64,000 nucleotides of DNA from Larkinella terrae (GTDB lineage: Bacteria; Bacteroidota; Bacteroidia; Cytophagales; Spirosomataceae): the NCBI RefSeq assembly GCF_009668025.1, contig NZ_WJXZ01000001.1, positions 811,004 to 875,003 on the forward strand. The letters are read 5' to 3'. Shown piece after piece: positions 9,198-18,106 of the stretch (its first letter is position 1; every line of letters begins with the position of its first letter). The notes under the pieces were generated by a model that saw only the letters and a program-made list of their open reading frames with translations, had not been told where the DNA came from and ran no database searches. The position numbers and the translations under genes were made by a program.

Positions 9198-9322
9198 TCC
9201 TTAGTGAAGAAGTAATTGGACTAGAAAGATACAATCGTGACCAATTGGTAACAAGCCTTCCCCCATAAAGTGTAAAAATCGCCGGTTGCTGTCACGGAAC
9301 CGGCGACAGAACAAAGTAAGAG

Positions 9323-9469
9323 TAAGAGACTGTCTAAAATTTATAATTTTCCTTTTCCACATTGCCCCCAACCCACTAAAGGGGGCATTAATCGGCATTT
9401 CAAAGCCCCCTTTAGGGGGTTGGGGGCAGACCGAAGAAAGGAAGAATCTGAATTTTAGACAGTCTCTAA
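9323..9469. mobile_element. MITE-like element, 16-bp terminal inverted repeats, TAA target duplication
   Basis: The ends are perfect inverted repeats: GAGACTGTCTAAAATT (9326-9341) and its complement (9451-9466). They are flanked on both sides by TAA (9323-9325 and 9467-9469), which reads as a 3-bp target duplication. Inside is a second inverted repeat of 24 bp with one mismatch (9363-9386 and 9405-9428) made of blocks of C and G. No coding sequence. A 3-bp TNA duplication is typical of some IS5-group elements, so an IS5-type transposase acting in trans is a reasonable guess. It lies about 95 bp upstream of the first gene of the 9564-17085 operon. Confidence 0.7.
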
Positions 9470-9563
9470 AGCCACCAAAAAAATTTACAGAAGGAGATGA
9501 CAATCGGGGGTAATCGGCCCGATTAAGGGGTACAAACGCATCATCCATTTAACGAATCGAACT

Positions 9564-10001
9564 ATGTCGAAACTCAATCACCCCACGGAAGGCAGTTCGT
9601 TGCGGTTCCGGCTTTGCCTGTTGCTGATGGCCGGAATCGGGATTGCCAGTTGGCTACGTCCGGCTTCATCGGGCTCAAAACCGCCCGCAACGGCGGCTAA
9701 AACCACCGAAGCCTTTACGCCCGTTCAGCAGGAAAACCGAAACTTCTACGGCGCGATCGGTTCGCTGGCCGAGCTGATGTTCGGGACCCCGGCCCAGCGC
9801 AAGTCGGCCTATGATGAAGAAGAGCGGGCCCGCCGGGACAGCGATGCGGCTCTGGATGAACGGCTCGGGCGGGAGCGGGAAGAACGCTACAAACAGGAAG
9901 CGGAAGAACGCTACCAGGACCATCAGGACTACCTGCAGCAGCAAAAAGAGCAAAACGACCAGTATTACGAACAGAAAAAAGCGGAAGAAAGCACCTATTA
10001 A
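9564..10001 (+). CDS. Membrane-anchored coiled-coil protein, first gene of envelope operon
   Basis: A 145-residue protein with one hydrophobic segment near the N-terminus (residues about 17-34) followed by a Ser/Pro/Ala-rich linker. A long charged helix (residues about 83-142) rich in Glu, Arg, Gln and Tyr is probably a coiled coil. No family recognised. It is the first of seven same-strand genes with gaps of 2-27 bp. The next gene starts 4 bp after its stop. Its likely location is the inner membrane with the coiled coil in the periplasm, or the reverse; topology cannot be decided by eye. Confidence 0.7.
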   Translation: MSKLNHPTEGSSLRFRLCLLLMAGIGIASWLRPASSGSKPPATAAKTTEAFTPVQQENRNFYGAIGSLAELMFGTPAQRKSAYDEEERARRDSDAALDERLGREREERYKQEAEERYQDHQDYLQQQKEQNDQYYEQKKAEESTY

Positions 10002-10005
10002 CGCC

Positions 10006-10593
10006 ATGTCTATTTTAACCAAACCCGTCAAATGGGTACAACGGCCTATTGTGGGCCTGATTCCCCGGCCCGTGGAGCTTTTCCTGGGAGCGGTTCTGCT
10101 TCTGGTAGTGCTCAAATGGGTGCTGGGTCCCGGTGGTGGTCAAAGTCCCCGACAGGTTGCCCGGGCCGTTGCCGAAGGGATGATTACGGTTCTGAAGGAC
10201 GACCAGAATTTGCGGCAGGGCGTCCTGTTTTTCACCAAAGACGGCCAAAACCACGATGGCACCGTCGAAATCCGGGACCTCGGGGCCGGATTGGGCGGAC
10301 TGCTGCTGGGAGGAGGGCTGAACCGCGTTGGCGGAAGCGTCTATTTCCACGGTTACCGCCATTCATCGGGCGTAACGCTCACGGGCGGCCCGCTTGATCT
10401 GGAGTTCCGGGCTGGTTCTCAGGAAAATGGAGGGGCCAAACAAGCCGTCTTCCGCATGCAGGGAACCCTTCAGGTGGCGGAAATCGACCAGCCGGTTACC
10501 GTGCAGCTCGAATTCGTGAGCGAACAGGATACGTACCAGATTGACGCCCTGAAGGGTCAGATCACCATTAACCAACAAACGACAACCCTCTGA
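10006..10593 (+). CDS. Single-pass membrane protein of unknown function
   Basis: 195 residues from the ATG at 10006, 4 bp after the previous stop; an in-frame extension back to 9811 is rejected because it would run through the preceding gene and has unnatural composition. Residues about 23-41 are a membrane helix. The rest looks like a soluble beta-rich domain with a Gly-rich loop (LGAGLGGLLLGGGLNRVGG). No family recognised. It is followed 2 bp later by the next gene, so co-translation is likely. Confidence 0.75.
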   Translation: MSILTKPVKWVQRPIVGLIPRPVELFLGAVLLLVVLKWVLGPGGGQSPRQVARAVAEGMITVLKDDQNLRQGVLFFTKDGQNHDGTVEIRDLGAGLGGLLLGGGLNRVGGSVYFHGYRHSSGVTLTGGPLDLEFRAGSQENGGAKQAVFRMQGTLQVAEIDQPVTVQLEFVSEQDTYQIDALKGQITINQQTTTL

Positions 10594-10595
10594 TT

Positions 10596-11159
10596 ATGAA
10601 CCAGTCGACATTTATTACTCCGACTCCTACGCCTTCCGCACTGTTCGGAACGCCGGGCAACGATTTATCGCTGGCGGCCATCGGCGGAATGGTCAGCAGT
10701 CTGCTCGTGCTGCTCTACGACATCGCCCCCCTGCCACCGTTTCTGTTTCTGGTGCTTGTTCCTGCGGGACAGGGGCTACTCTACTGGGGCTTTCATCAGG
10801 TAGGCCGGTTTTATCACCTTAAGTGGGTGCTGCGCGGAGCCCGACTGATGCTGCTGGGCCTGCTGATGTCGTGGGTTTCGTCCCTGACCGGCTGGTCGCT
10901 GGCAAACTGGGTCTTTAAGTTTGCTTTCTGGGTGAGCCCCTTTCTGGTTTTCGTCGATTTGTGGCCCATGCGCCAGCTGACCAATCGCCCACTGGCTACA
11001 GCACTGGTTATCAGCCAGATTGCCTTTAACGCCGGTAATCATCTTAAATTCGTTTCACCCGACTGGACCGGTTTCTGGGAAGCCTGCACCACGGCATTAA
11101 CCGCCTGGTTTCTGTACGATGTTGCCGAGCGGTTTTCCCGTACTCATCCTGCCAACTAA
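10596..11159 (+). CDS. Polytopic inner-membrane protein
   Basis: A 187-residue, strongly hydrophobic protein with four or five membrane helices, a Thr/Pro-rich N-terminus and a short polar C-terminus. It starts 2 bp after the previous stop. No transporter or enzyme motif was recognised. Within the operon it is the only polytopic protein and may serve as the inner-membrane anchor for the other products. Confidence 0.72.
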   Translation: MNQSTFITPTPTPSALFGTPGNDLSLAAIGGMVSSLLVLLYDIAPLPPFLFLVLVPAGQGLLYWGFHQVGRFYHLKWVLRGARLMLLGLLMSWVSSLTGWSLANWVFKFAFWVSPFLVFVDLWPMRQLTNRPLATALVISQIAFNAGNHLKFVSPDWTGFWEACTTALTAWFLYDVAERFSRTHPAN

Positions 11160-11186
11160 AATCTGTCATCCCAACCACTTTCTCTT

Positions 11187-12086
11187 ATGCGCTCATTTTT
11201 TTTAACTGCCCTTCTGGGCCTGTTCGTTCATGCCGCCCTGGCTCAAACGCCCCGAACGGACGTATTACACAAACTGGATCGTTCGACGCTGAACGTCAAA
11301 GTAGACGAAGTGACGGAAACGGATGTGGTTTATTTTGAAGCCACGGCACCAACCGTCCGGAAGATGCTGCCCAAAAATGGGCTCTGGAAACTTGTTTTTG
11401 CGGATGGCAGCACGGAGGTTTTCAATCAGCCCACCGAGCTTCCTGCCGCCCCGCCCCTCGAATCGGTAGCCCAACGGAAAGACAGTACATTCAGAAAACC
11501 GCCTACGAGTCCGGGGTATCGCATCAATTTGACGGTTGGAACGGAAGTGTCTTACTTCCCCGCGGGACTCAACAAAGATTGGGTAGACGATTCGCTGGGC
11601 TACGGAATGGATCAGAACCTCGGTTTCAGCGTTCGTTTCGACTACCGGTTTATTCGCCCCCTGGCCGCTTCGCTGACGGTGGGCTATTCGCAGTGGGAAT
11701 TGCTCCGGCGCTACACCCAGAACGGCAGCGATCAGTACCAGGAAACCGTCACCATGCGCCGGATTCCGCTGCAGGCCGGTTTGAAAATATACGTTGCCAA
11801 CCATTTTTTCCTCCTGCCTTCCGGCGGCATTAACCTCCTGACCATCAAACGGAAAGCCAGCGAGACCCACCCGAATCCCACGGCAGAAAATACGTCATCC
11901 ACGCCGATTACGTACGGGGCCAGCCTGGGTTACGAATTTCATGCCGGTCGTTTTCTGGTCGATCTGAGCGGCCAGTATCAACTGCTGAATATCCGCCAGA
12001 CCACCAGCGCGCCCGGTTCGGCCACGCAGCAGAAGGTGCAGTTTGCGGGGCTGCGATTGGGTCTTGGCTTCAGTACAAAAAAATAA
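11187..12086 (+). CDS. Outer-membrane beta-barrel protein with N-terminal beta module
   Basis: A 299-residue protein with a signal peptide (residues 1-20, LAQ). Residues about 28-82 form a small beta module (DRSTLNVKVDEVTETDVVYF, then WKLVFADGS) resembling modules in the protein at 13149. Residues about 110-299 have alternating strands typical of a small outer-membrane barrel (VGTEVSYFPAGL, FSVRFDYRFI, ASLTVGYSQW, FAGLRLGLGFS). Part of the seven-gene operon; 27 bp from the previous gene. Probably an eight- to ten-strand barrel; function unknown. Confidence 0.75.
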   Translation: MRSFFLTALLGLFVHAALAQTPRTDVLHKLDRSTLNVKVDEVTETDVVYFEATAPTVRKMLPKNGLWKLVFADGSTEVFNQPTELPAAPPLESVAQRKDSTFRKPPTSPGYRINLTVGTEVSYFPAGLNKDWVDDSLGYGMDQNLGFSVRFDYRFIRPLAASLTVGYSQWELLRRYTQNGSDQYQETVTMRRIPLQAGLKIYVANHFFLLPSGGINLLTIKRKASETHPNPTAENTSSTPITYGASLGYEFHAGRFLVDLSGQYQLLNIRQTTSAPGSATQQKVQFAGLRLGLGFSTKK

Positions 12087-12104
12087 CATTCAACCCTCTT
12101 ACTC

Positions 12105-13124
12105 ATGAAATCCCTACCATTTTCCTCGTTTTATACGGTTCTGGCTACGTTGCTCATTGGATTGGCCGCGTTGAGTTGCCGAAAAGAAGTCGAAATTGTT
12201 CTGCCGGGTCCGCTGATCGAAGGCCAGCCTTCGGCGGCTTCGATGGCCGGAAAACCGCTCAGCACGGCGGGCAGCGCCTTCAAATTTACGGTCGATCTGT
12301 ACGTGGTCAACAAGAGTGGCCGGTACGTCTCCGGTTTGAGCAAACAGCATTTCAGCATTCCGGACAACACGGTCAGCCAGCGGAAGTACACGCTCGATGA
12401 CGTCAAAACCGCCAGTCTGGTCAACAAACCGGGTGGTTATTCCGCGATGATCCTGCTCGACCAGTCGGGTAGTATTCTGACCACCGACCCCAATGACCTG
12501 CGCATTGAGGGCAGTAAAATTTTTCTGGATTACCTGGGGAAAGACGATTACGTATCGCTGGTGAGTTTTCCGACCAACTCATCTGATTCCCGGGCCAAAT
12601 ACCACAAAGGATTTTCGCGGGATATCAACGCCATGAAAGCGTCGCTGGATACGCTGGCACAAACCGAGCGCGGGGGCACTCCGCTGTACAAGACGGCTTT
12701 TGAAGTCACCAATTACACCGCGGCCAATGCGAAAACCGTCAACAAAGCCGTGATTGTCTTTACCGATGGGGCCGATACGGACGGGGGTAAATCGTTGCAG
12801 AACGTCATCGACAACGCCGTACAGAAAAGCATTCCGATTTTTACAGTCGGCCTGAGCAGCGGGGTTGATGTGAACGTCCTGTCGCAGATGGCCAACGAAA
12901 CCGGCGGTGCCTTTTTCTGGGCTAAAGACGCCAAACAGTTGATCACCTCCTTCGGAACGCTGGGAAATCTGCTGCGGGGAACCGCTCAGGTGTACCGTAC
13001 ATACTGGACCGTCACCCGCGCCACCGGCACCTGGCGGGCGGGCGACGTGGTCACCGGCACGATCAAGGTCGACCTGAAAAATGGTGAAATCATCGAAGTT
13101 CCCTTCTGGGTCAAGGTTCAATAA
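12105..13124 (+). CDS. VWA-domain lipoprotein
   Basis: A 339-residue lipoprotein: signal ending in lipobox ALSC with the acylated Cys at residue 25. Residues about 110-295 are a von Willebrand factor A domain with a complete metal-binding site: DQSGS (from Asp119), the Thr in RGGTPLY and the Asp in VIVFTDGAD. Such domains bind protein partners through a divalent metal. Its site in the operon, between a barrel protein and a periplasmic protein, suggests a scaffold on the periplasmic face of a membrane. No MoxR ATPase or Bat-type genes are next to it, so this is not the usual aerotolerance operon. Confidence 0.87.
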   Translation: MKSLPFSSFYTVLATLLIGLAALSCRKEVEIVLPGPLIEGQPSAASMAGKPLSTAGSAFKFTVDLYVVNKSGRYVSGLSKQHFSIPDNTVSQRKYTLDDVKTASLVNKPGGYSAMILLDQSGSILTTDPNDLRIEGSKIFLDYLGKDDYVSLVSFPTNSSDSRAKYHKGFSRDINAMKASLDTLAQTERGGTPLYKTAFEVTNYTAANAKTVNKAVIVFTDGADTDGGKSLQNVIDNAVQKSIPIFTVGLSSGVDVNVLSQMANETGGAFFWAKDAKQLITSFGTLGNLLRGTAQVYRTYWTVTRATGTWRAGDVVTGTIKVDLKNGEIIEVPFWVKVQ

Positions 13125-13148
13125 AACTCCTCCTTTTTCGCTACTGTT

Positions 13149-14285
13149 ATGAATTCTCTATTTCTCATCTTACTCAGTACCTTCCTGCTGCTGGCGGGAA
13201 ATCTCCGGGCGCAGCATACCGTTTACCTGACCGATCAAACCCGCGTCGAAGGCAAAATCACCGAAATTACCGACGAAAAAGTGGGTATTCAGGTGGCCAA
13301 AGGTCAGTCGTCGGTCAAATATTCGTATAAACTCGACCGGGTGCAATTGCTCTTCAACCAAACCGGTTCGTATCTCTGCCCGACCGAATTAGGTGCCTTA
13401 CTGCCCGGGGAGCGTTCCCGCCGGATCACGGATTTCATGGCGGACACGTCAGCCACCGATCCCGATCGTCCGGATGTTATCCTGAAAAAATCGTCCGACC
13501 TCATCGTCGCCCGCATCTCGAACGAGAATCAGGAGACCATTGATTACCAGACGATAGACGGAAAAACCGCTTCCATTTCCAAAACCGAGGTAGCCGCGGT
13601 GATCTACCGCGATGGTCGGCATGCCGTTCTGGCCGAGGCTGCCCTTCTGTGCGACCATCACCAGCTCGTGCAGCAGAGTCGGCAGAAACCGTCGCCAGCG
13701 GGTGCGGTTACGACCTCGGCTCCGAGAAATCCGCCCGTTCAAACCGACTCCTGGAGTGCCCAGGCGGTTGCCATCCTGAAACTATCCGAAACGGAATACC
13801 AGCAGTACCGCGACCGGGCCATCCGCAAAGTGGAAGAATTTGCGACCTACCTGGGGGTTATCACCGACAAAACGCTGGACGCCGATACCAAAAACAAAGC
13901 CATTGACGAAGCCTGTAAGATGTTTCGGGCGGATGCCACCATCGAAGTTTCGTCCATGACGCGCAGCGGAACCACCAATTCCTACGGGATTCGGGATTAT
14001 TTGACCCGCTTGAAAATGCTTCCGTACCACACCATTTCCGTTCAATGGTCGAACGTGGAATACGTGCAGGAGTTGCAGCAACGCGCCGACAATAACTATT
14101 ACGGACTCATCAAAGGCGAACAGCGGTTTTCCGGTTTCGGGAAGGACGGCCAGCTCCAGTATGGGGACATCACCGAGAAAAGCGTGGAAGTGATGCTTCA
14201 GGCGTATCAAAAGCAGAAAGAAGGTTCGGTTCAGAATCTGTGGGATATTTTGCTGGGCAACATTGGGGTATCGGCAACGCGTTGA
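13149..14285 (+). CDS. Secreted protein with two beta modules and an alpha/beta C-terminal domain
   Basis: A 378-residue protein with a signal peptide (1-21, LRAQ). Residues 24-73 (VYLTDQTRVEGKITEIT) and 109-158 (VILKKSSDLIVARISNEN) look like two copies of one small beta module, which also occurs at the N-terminus of the barrel protein at 11187. Residues about 200-370 form a separate domain (RKVEEFATYLGVITDK, FRADATIEVSS, YLTRLKML) resembling the N-terminal domain of the next gene's product. No named family recognised. It is followed 4 bp later by the TPR gene. Confidence 0.75.
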   Translation: MNSLFLILLSTFLLLAGNLRAQHTVYLTDQTRVEGKITEITDEKVGIQVAKGQSSVKYSYKLDRVQLLFNQTGSYLCPTELGALLPGERSRRITDFMADTSATDPDRPDVILKKSSDLIVARISNENQETIDYQTIDGKTASISKTEVAAVIYRDGRHAVLAEAALLCDHHQLVQQSRQKPSPAGAVTTSAPRNPPVQTDSWSAQAVAILKLSETEYQQYRDRAIRKVEEFATYLGVITDKTLDADTKNKAIDEACKMFRADATIEVSSMTRSGTTNSYGIRDYLTRLKMLPYHTISVQWSNVEYVQELQQRADNNYYGLIKGEQRFSGFGKDGQLQYGDITEKSVEVMLQAYQKQKEGSVQNLWDILLGNIGVSATR

Positions 14286-14289
14286 CGCC

Positions 14290-17085
14290 ATGAACAACTG
14301 GAAGTGGTTTATTGGCTTTTGCCTCCTCTCCCTATCCGCTGGAGCCCAGGATCTGACTACCCGCGACAACGAGGAAGTCCGATTGCTGGCCCGGCGGAAA
14401 GTTGAACGTGGTCTTTACGACCTGCTCAACGTGCTGAGTCAGGAGGATTTAAACGAATTTGAGCGCAATACCCTGATTAGCGAAAGTTTTACGCAGGGGC
14501 CGAATCAGCTTTTTTACAACGGCGACGTGATTGTAGAAGATGATGTCAATCCGGAACGTACATCGGCAGCCAGCGTGCTGGATTTGAGCGTTGAAAAGTA
14601 CCTGGCCAATTTTGATTTCCTATATCGGAAGTCGGCGGGTAGCTCCATTCAGTTCTCGAATTTTAAAGTATCCAACCTTAAAAAGGGCAATTCACTGTAT
14701 GTCAAGGTGTTTTATACCTCGTTATTCAAAGAAAAACACAAACAGATTGCGACGCCGTACGTGCCCGTTCGCCGGATAGCCGAAGTTCGGGCCGATCTGG
14801 TCGGTAAAAAGTGGTCGTTGCTCATCACGCGACTGGCGTTTTTCACCCCGGCGGATTCCGTGCACTTTACACAGAATGATGTCGCCCTGCGCATTGATGC
14901 CAGTAGACCATTAGCCCCTGATTCCGTACAGGCGTCAATCCCAAAAACCGATCCGGCGCAGGTTCAGGAACAGGCCGCCATAACGGCTTACAATCAGTTG
15001 TTAAACGAAGGCAAAGCGGCTTTTGAAACCGGGAACCTGGTGCGGGCGCTGGAAGTTTTTCAGGAAGCCGATCGCACCAAACCGTATGAAGACCTGACTC
15101 CGCGCATCCGGATTTACAAAGTACAGAAAGCGCTGGAAGAACAAACCCGGCATTCCGATGCCGAATTGAAACGACGGGCTGAGTTAGCCCGGCGAAAACG
15201 GCGGTATGAGGAAGCGGCCCAGGTTTACCAGAAGCTGCTGGAACTGAAACCCGACTCCGCTGCGCTCGAATCGACCATTCGGGGATTGCTGGAAAAAGCC
15301 CGGCTGAAAGCGGAATACAACGAAAAATTCGCGTTGGGCAAACACCAGGAGCTAATCAAAGACTACAGCCGAATCATCAGCGCCGAGCGGAAACTGAACC
15401 GCCGGTCCGGTGATCAGGATAATAGCTCGGACTGGTATCTGGGACGCGGGCGTTCGTATTTTATGCTGAACAACCTCAGCGATGCGCTGGCGGATTACAC
15501 GGAATCCCTGCGACTGGACTTTCAGAATCTGGAAGCGCTCGAAGCCCGCGCGGCCCTGTATGCCCGGCAACAAAATTACCCCCGGGCCATCGCCGATCTG
15601 ACCACCTATCTGTCCATCGACAAAACCAGCGCCGAAATCGCAGCCCGCCGGGCCGCTTACCGCATTCAGACCAACCGCCCGGCCGAAGCCCTCGCCGACT
15701 ACGATCTGGCCGTCAGTCTGGACAATCAAAATTACCGCTACTTCCGCGACCGGGGGCTTTTCCACCTCCGCAGCAACGCATTTGAGCGGGCTTTGGCCGA
15801 TTTTAACGCTGCGATTCTGCGGAGCCGAACCCAGCCGGATCTGTTTTTTTACCGGGGCTACGCGCAAACCGGTCTCAGGCAATTTGAGCCGGCCGGGCAG
15901 GATTTTAGCCGCGCGACCGAACTGGGTTTATCCGCTCAATTGATGGCCCGGATCGACTCCATCGCCAACGTTTATTACCAGACCGGTCTTCAGGCAAAAG
16001 TGCCGACCGAAGCCCTGAAACTGTTTGGCGTTGCCTTGCAGCTGAAACCGGTTTATGCGGCTGCGTGGTCGGCCAAAGGGACTATTCACTTAAACCGCTC
16101 GGAAGATTCACTGGCTGTTCAGTCGTTCACGAAGGCCATTCAGTATGCGGGCAAAGACGCCAAAGCCTGGTTTCAGCGGGCGACCGCCTGGGCGCGGCTG
16201 AAGGATTTTGCGATGGCGAGCGCCGATTTCAAACAAGCCTACACGATTGATCCGGGCAATTATCCGGCGATGCAGAACGAAGCCCGTTGTCGGCTCGAAA
16301 TGCGTCAGTTTGAGCAAGCCGGTCTGGTTTTGGGTACGCTCAAAGCCGCCCGCCGGGAGATCGAACAACGCTACCCAAAAGCCTTTCTGGCCGAAACCTA
16401 CTGGCTGGCTGGCCGTTGCGCCAACGAACTGGGTCTTTATAAAACCGCCTTGCCGGATTTGTCCGCAGCGCTGGATGCCGACAAAAACTGGGCGCCTGCC
16501 TACACGGAGCGCGGCCGTAGTTACGAAGCCCTGGGTCGCCCGGAGCGCGCACAGGAAGATTACGAAAAAGCCGTCGCTCTGGAACCCACCGTGGCGACTC
16601 ATTACCTGGCGCTGGGGCAGGTGCTGGAGGAACGCTTTCGATACAGGGAAGCCCTGGTCCAGTACGGTTTTTGCCTGGATCGCAGCCGGATCGCGACCGT
16701 AACCCGCCAGGCCCGCATCGGCCGCAGTCGTTGTTTTTTTTACCTGGAAAACTATCCCGGCGTCATTGCTGAACTCAATCAGGTGGTAAATCTAAAAGAA
16801 AATGTCGACGACCAGGCCCGAATGCTCTACGCGAAGGTGCGAACCGGGCAGTCGGAGGAAGTGCTGAAAGAAATTCATCCGGATTCAAATTCAGCCCGGT
16901 TACTGTATGTTTTAGGCTGCGCTAATCTGGCCGCCAACAACGAAGCGATGGCTTTGACAAGTTTCAAAAAAGCGTTACAAACCGGTTTGTCGAAAGAGGA
17001 ATTGAAAAAAGATAAGCTGCTGGATTTTGTAAAAAAGGATTTCCGGAAGAATCCGCTTTTTACGGAATTAATCGATCGGCGCTGA
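14290..17085 (+). CDS. Large secreted TPR protein, last gene of envelope operon
   Basis: 931 residues from the ATG at 14290; an in-frame ATG 27 bp upstream is rejected because only the later start gives a proper signal peptide (MNNWKWFIGFCLLSLSAGAQ). Residues about 21-200 are a domain resembling the C-terminal domain of the preceding protein. From about 230 to 900 the protein is almost all TPRs (ALADYTESLRLD, AIADLTTYLSID, ALADYDLAVSLD and so on). TPR arrays are docking surfaces. Being last in an operon that also encodes a VWA lipoprotein and a barrel, it may organise a periplasmic complex. Confidence 0.82.
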   Translation: MNNWKWFIGFCLLSLSAGAQDLTTRDNEEVRLLARRKVERGLYDLLNVLSQEDLNEFERNTLISESFTQGPNQLFYNGDVIVEDDVNPERTSAASVLDLSVEKYLANFDFLYRKSAGSSIQFSNFKVSNLKKGNSLYVKVFYTSLFKEKHKQIATPYVPVRRIAEVRADLVGKKWSLLITRLAFFTPADSVHFTQNDVALRIDASRPLAPDSVQASIPKTDPAQVQEQAAITAYNQLLNEGKAAFETGNLVRALEVFQEADRTKPYEDLTPRIRIYKVQKALEEQTRHSDAELKRRAELARRKRRYEEAAQVYQKLLELKPDSAALESTIRGLLEKARLKAEYNEKFALGKHQELIKDYSRIISAERKLNRRSGDQDNSSDWYLGRGRSYFMLNNLSDALADYTESLRLDFQNLEALEARAALYARQQNYPRAIADLTTYLSIDKTSAEIAARRAAYRIQTNRPAEALADYDLAVSLDNQNYRYFRDRGLFHLRSNAFERALADFNAAILRSRTQPDLFFYRGYAQTGLRQFEPAGQDFSRATELGLSAQLMARIDSIANVYYQTGLQAKVPTEALKLFGVALQLKPVYAAAWSAKGTIHLNRSEDSLAVQSFTKAIQYAGKDAKAWFQRATAWARLKDFAMASADFKQAYTIDPGNYPAMQNEARCRLEMRQFEQAGLVLGTLKAARREIEQRYPKAFLAETYWLAGRCANELGLYKTALPDLSAALDADKNWAPAYTERGRSYEALGRPERAQEDYEKAVALEPTVATHYLALGQVLEERFRYREALVQYGFCLDRSRIATVTRQARIGRSRCFFYLENYPGVIAELNQVVNLKENVDDQARMLYAKVRTGQSEEVLKEIHPDSNSARLLYVLGCANLAANNEAMALTSFKKALQTGLSKEELKKDKLLDFVKKDFRKNPLFTELIDRR

Positions 17086-17117
17086 ACGCGGACCTTGCCG
17101 GTAACATCACTTAGTAG

Positions 17118-17148
17118 TTACACAGGTCATTCTTTTACTTTATATTTG
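17118..17148 (+). promoter_or_regulatory. Bacteroidota-type promoter for the 17176 gene
   Basis: TATATTTG at 17141-17148 is a perfect TAnnTTTG -7 box. The -33 position has TTA (17118-17120), one base from TTG, with a 20-base spacer. The start codon is 27 bases after the -7 box. Confidence 0.5.
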
Positions 17149-17175
17149 AAGATAAATACCTAAATAACTATTCAA

Positions 17176-17910
17176 ATGCTGAGAAAATCACTAATTATCG
17201 TAACGCTCTGGTTCAGTGTAAGCGGAATGGTAGCCGCACAAACGTCGGACGAGGTAGTCGGAAAATACATTCAGGCGATGGGTGGTGCGGATAAACTGGC
17301 TAATTTAAAAACGCTGAAAATGAGTGCCGCTTTTCAAATGGCAGGCATCGAGGCTTCCCAGAATACGACCGTTATTAACAATAAAGCGTTCAAACAGGAA
17401 GTAGTTTTTCAGGGAATGTCAGTCGTGCAGTCGGTGCTGGACGGCCAGGGATGGGCCATTAATCCGTTAATGGGTCAGAAAGACCCCACCGAACTACCCA
17501 AAGAGGCCATCGATATGGTTGCCGACCAAATGGACCTGACCGGGTCGCTGTTTCAAAGCAAGGAAAAAGGCAACACGGTAGAGCTGGCGGGCAAAGAAAC
17601 GATTGGTTCAGCAGAAACTTATAAATTGACCGTCACCAAAAAAAATGGCCGGACTGAAATTTATAACCTGGACACGAAAACGTATTTACCCGTTAAAATC
17701 ACATCGGCGCAGAAAGTGTCGGGGCAGGAATTTAAACAGGAAATTACCACTTCTGATTACCAGAAAATTGATGGATTAGCCTTTCCATTTACCCTATCAA
17801 TCAAAAGTGCCGCGATACCGGGTGGTGGGGCAATGCTTGTAAAAGTTACCAAAATTGAAGTCAATCCGGCCGTCGACGAAGCGATCTTCAAAATGCCCGC
17901 AAAAAAATAA
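17176..17910 (+). CDS. Secreted LolA-fold-like protein
   Basis: A 244-residue protein with a signal peptide (residues 1-22, VAAQ). The mature part has the pattern of Bacteroidota outer-membrane lipoprotein-sorting-like proteins: EVVGKYIQAMGGADKLANLKTL at the start, then antiparallel strands (ETYKLTVTKKNGRTEIYNLD, YLPVKI, YQKIDGLAFPFTL) and a C-terminal VDEAIFKMPAKK. Such proteins have a LolA/LolB-type half-barrel that binds lipid; actual lipoprotein sorting is not implied. It has its own promoter and is separate from the operon upstream. Confidence 0.72.
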   Translation: MLRKSLIIVTLWFSVSGMVAAQTSDEVVGKYIQAMGGADKLANLKTLKMSAAFQMAGIEASQNTTVINNKAFKQEVVFQGMSVVQSVLDGQGWAINPLMGQKDPTELPKEAIDMVADQMDLTGSLFQSKEKGNTVELAGKETIGSAETYKLTVTKKNGRTEIYNLDTKTYLPVKITSAQKVSGQEFKQEITTSDYQKIDGLAFPFTLSIKSAAIPGGGAMLVKVTKIEVNPAVDEAIFKMPAKK

Positions 17911-17993
17911 TTCTGTTCTGAGCGGTTCAGTCATACGGTTTTTCCCGTTCCCGCCAGTTGAAGGAGGCTGCTTTCAGACGTTGTTATAAAAGC

Positions 17994-18028
17994 AAAAAAT
18001 ACCCCGGTCCGGAAGTCCGGACCGGGGT
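17994..18028 (-). terminator. Strong terminator hairpin for the cytochrome gene
   Basis: A perfect 12-bp stem, ACCCCGGTCCGG (18001-18012) and its complement (18017-18028), with a 4-base loop. On the minus strand it is followed by a T run (17999-17994). It ends the minus-strand transcript from 18107-19111. Confidence 0.8.
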
Positions 18029-18106
18029 GATTAGTGAACCAAGAAACCTTATTGTTTTACAACCTTTAGGGTCACGTTTTTCAGCCCGCTGCGGGCTTTC
18101 GATCGC

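Noticed and set aside
10006-17085. Bat/aerotolerance or a vWA-MoxR conflict system
   Set aside because: There is a VWA protein and a TPR protein, but no MoxR ATPase, no BatA/B/D-like genes and no effector domain in the operon.
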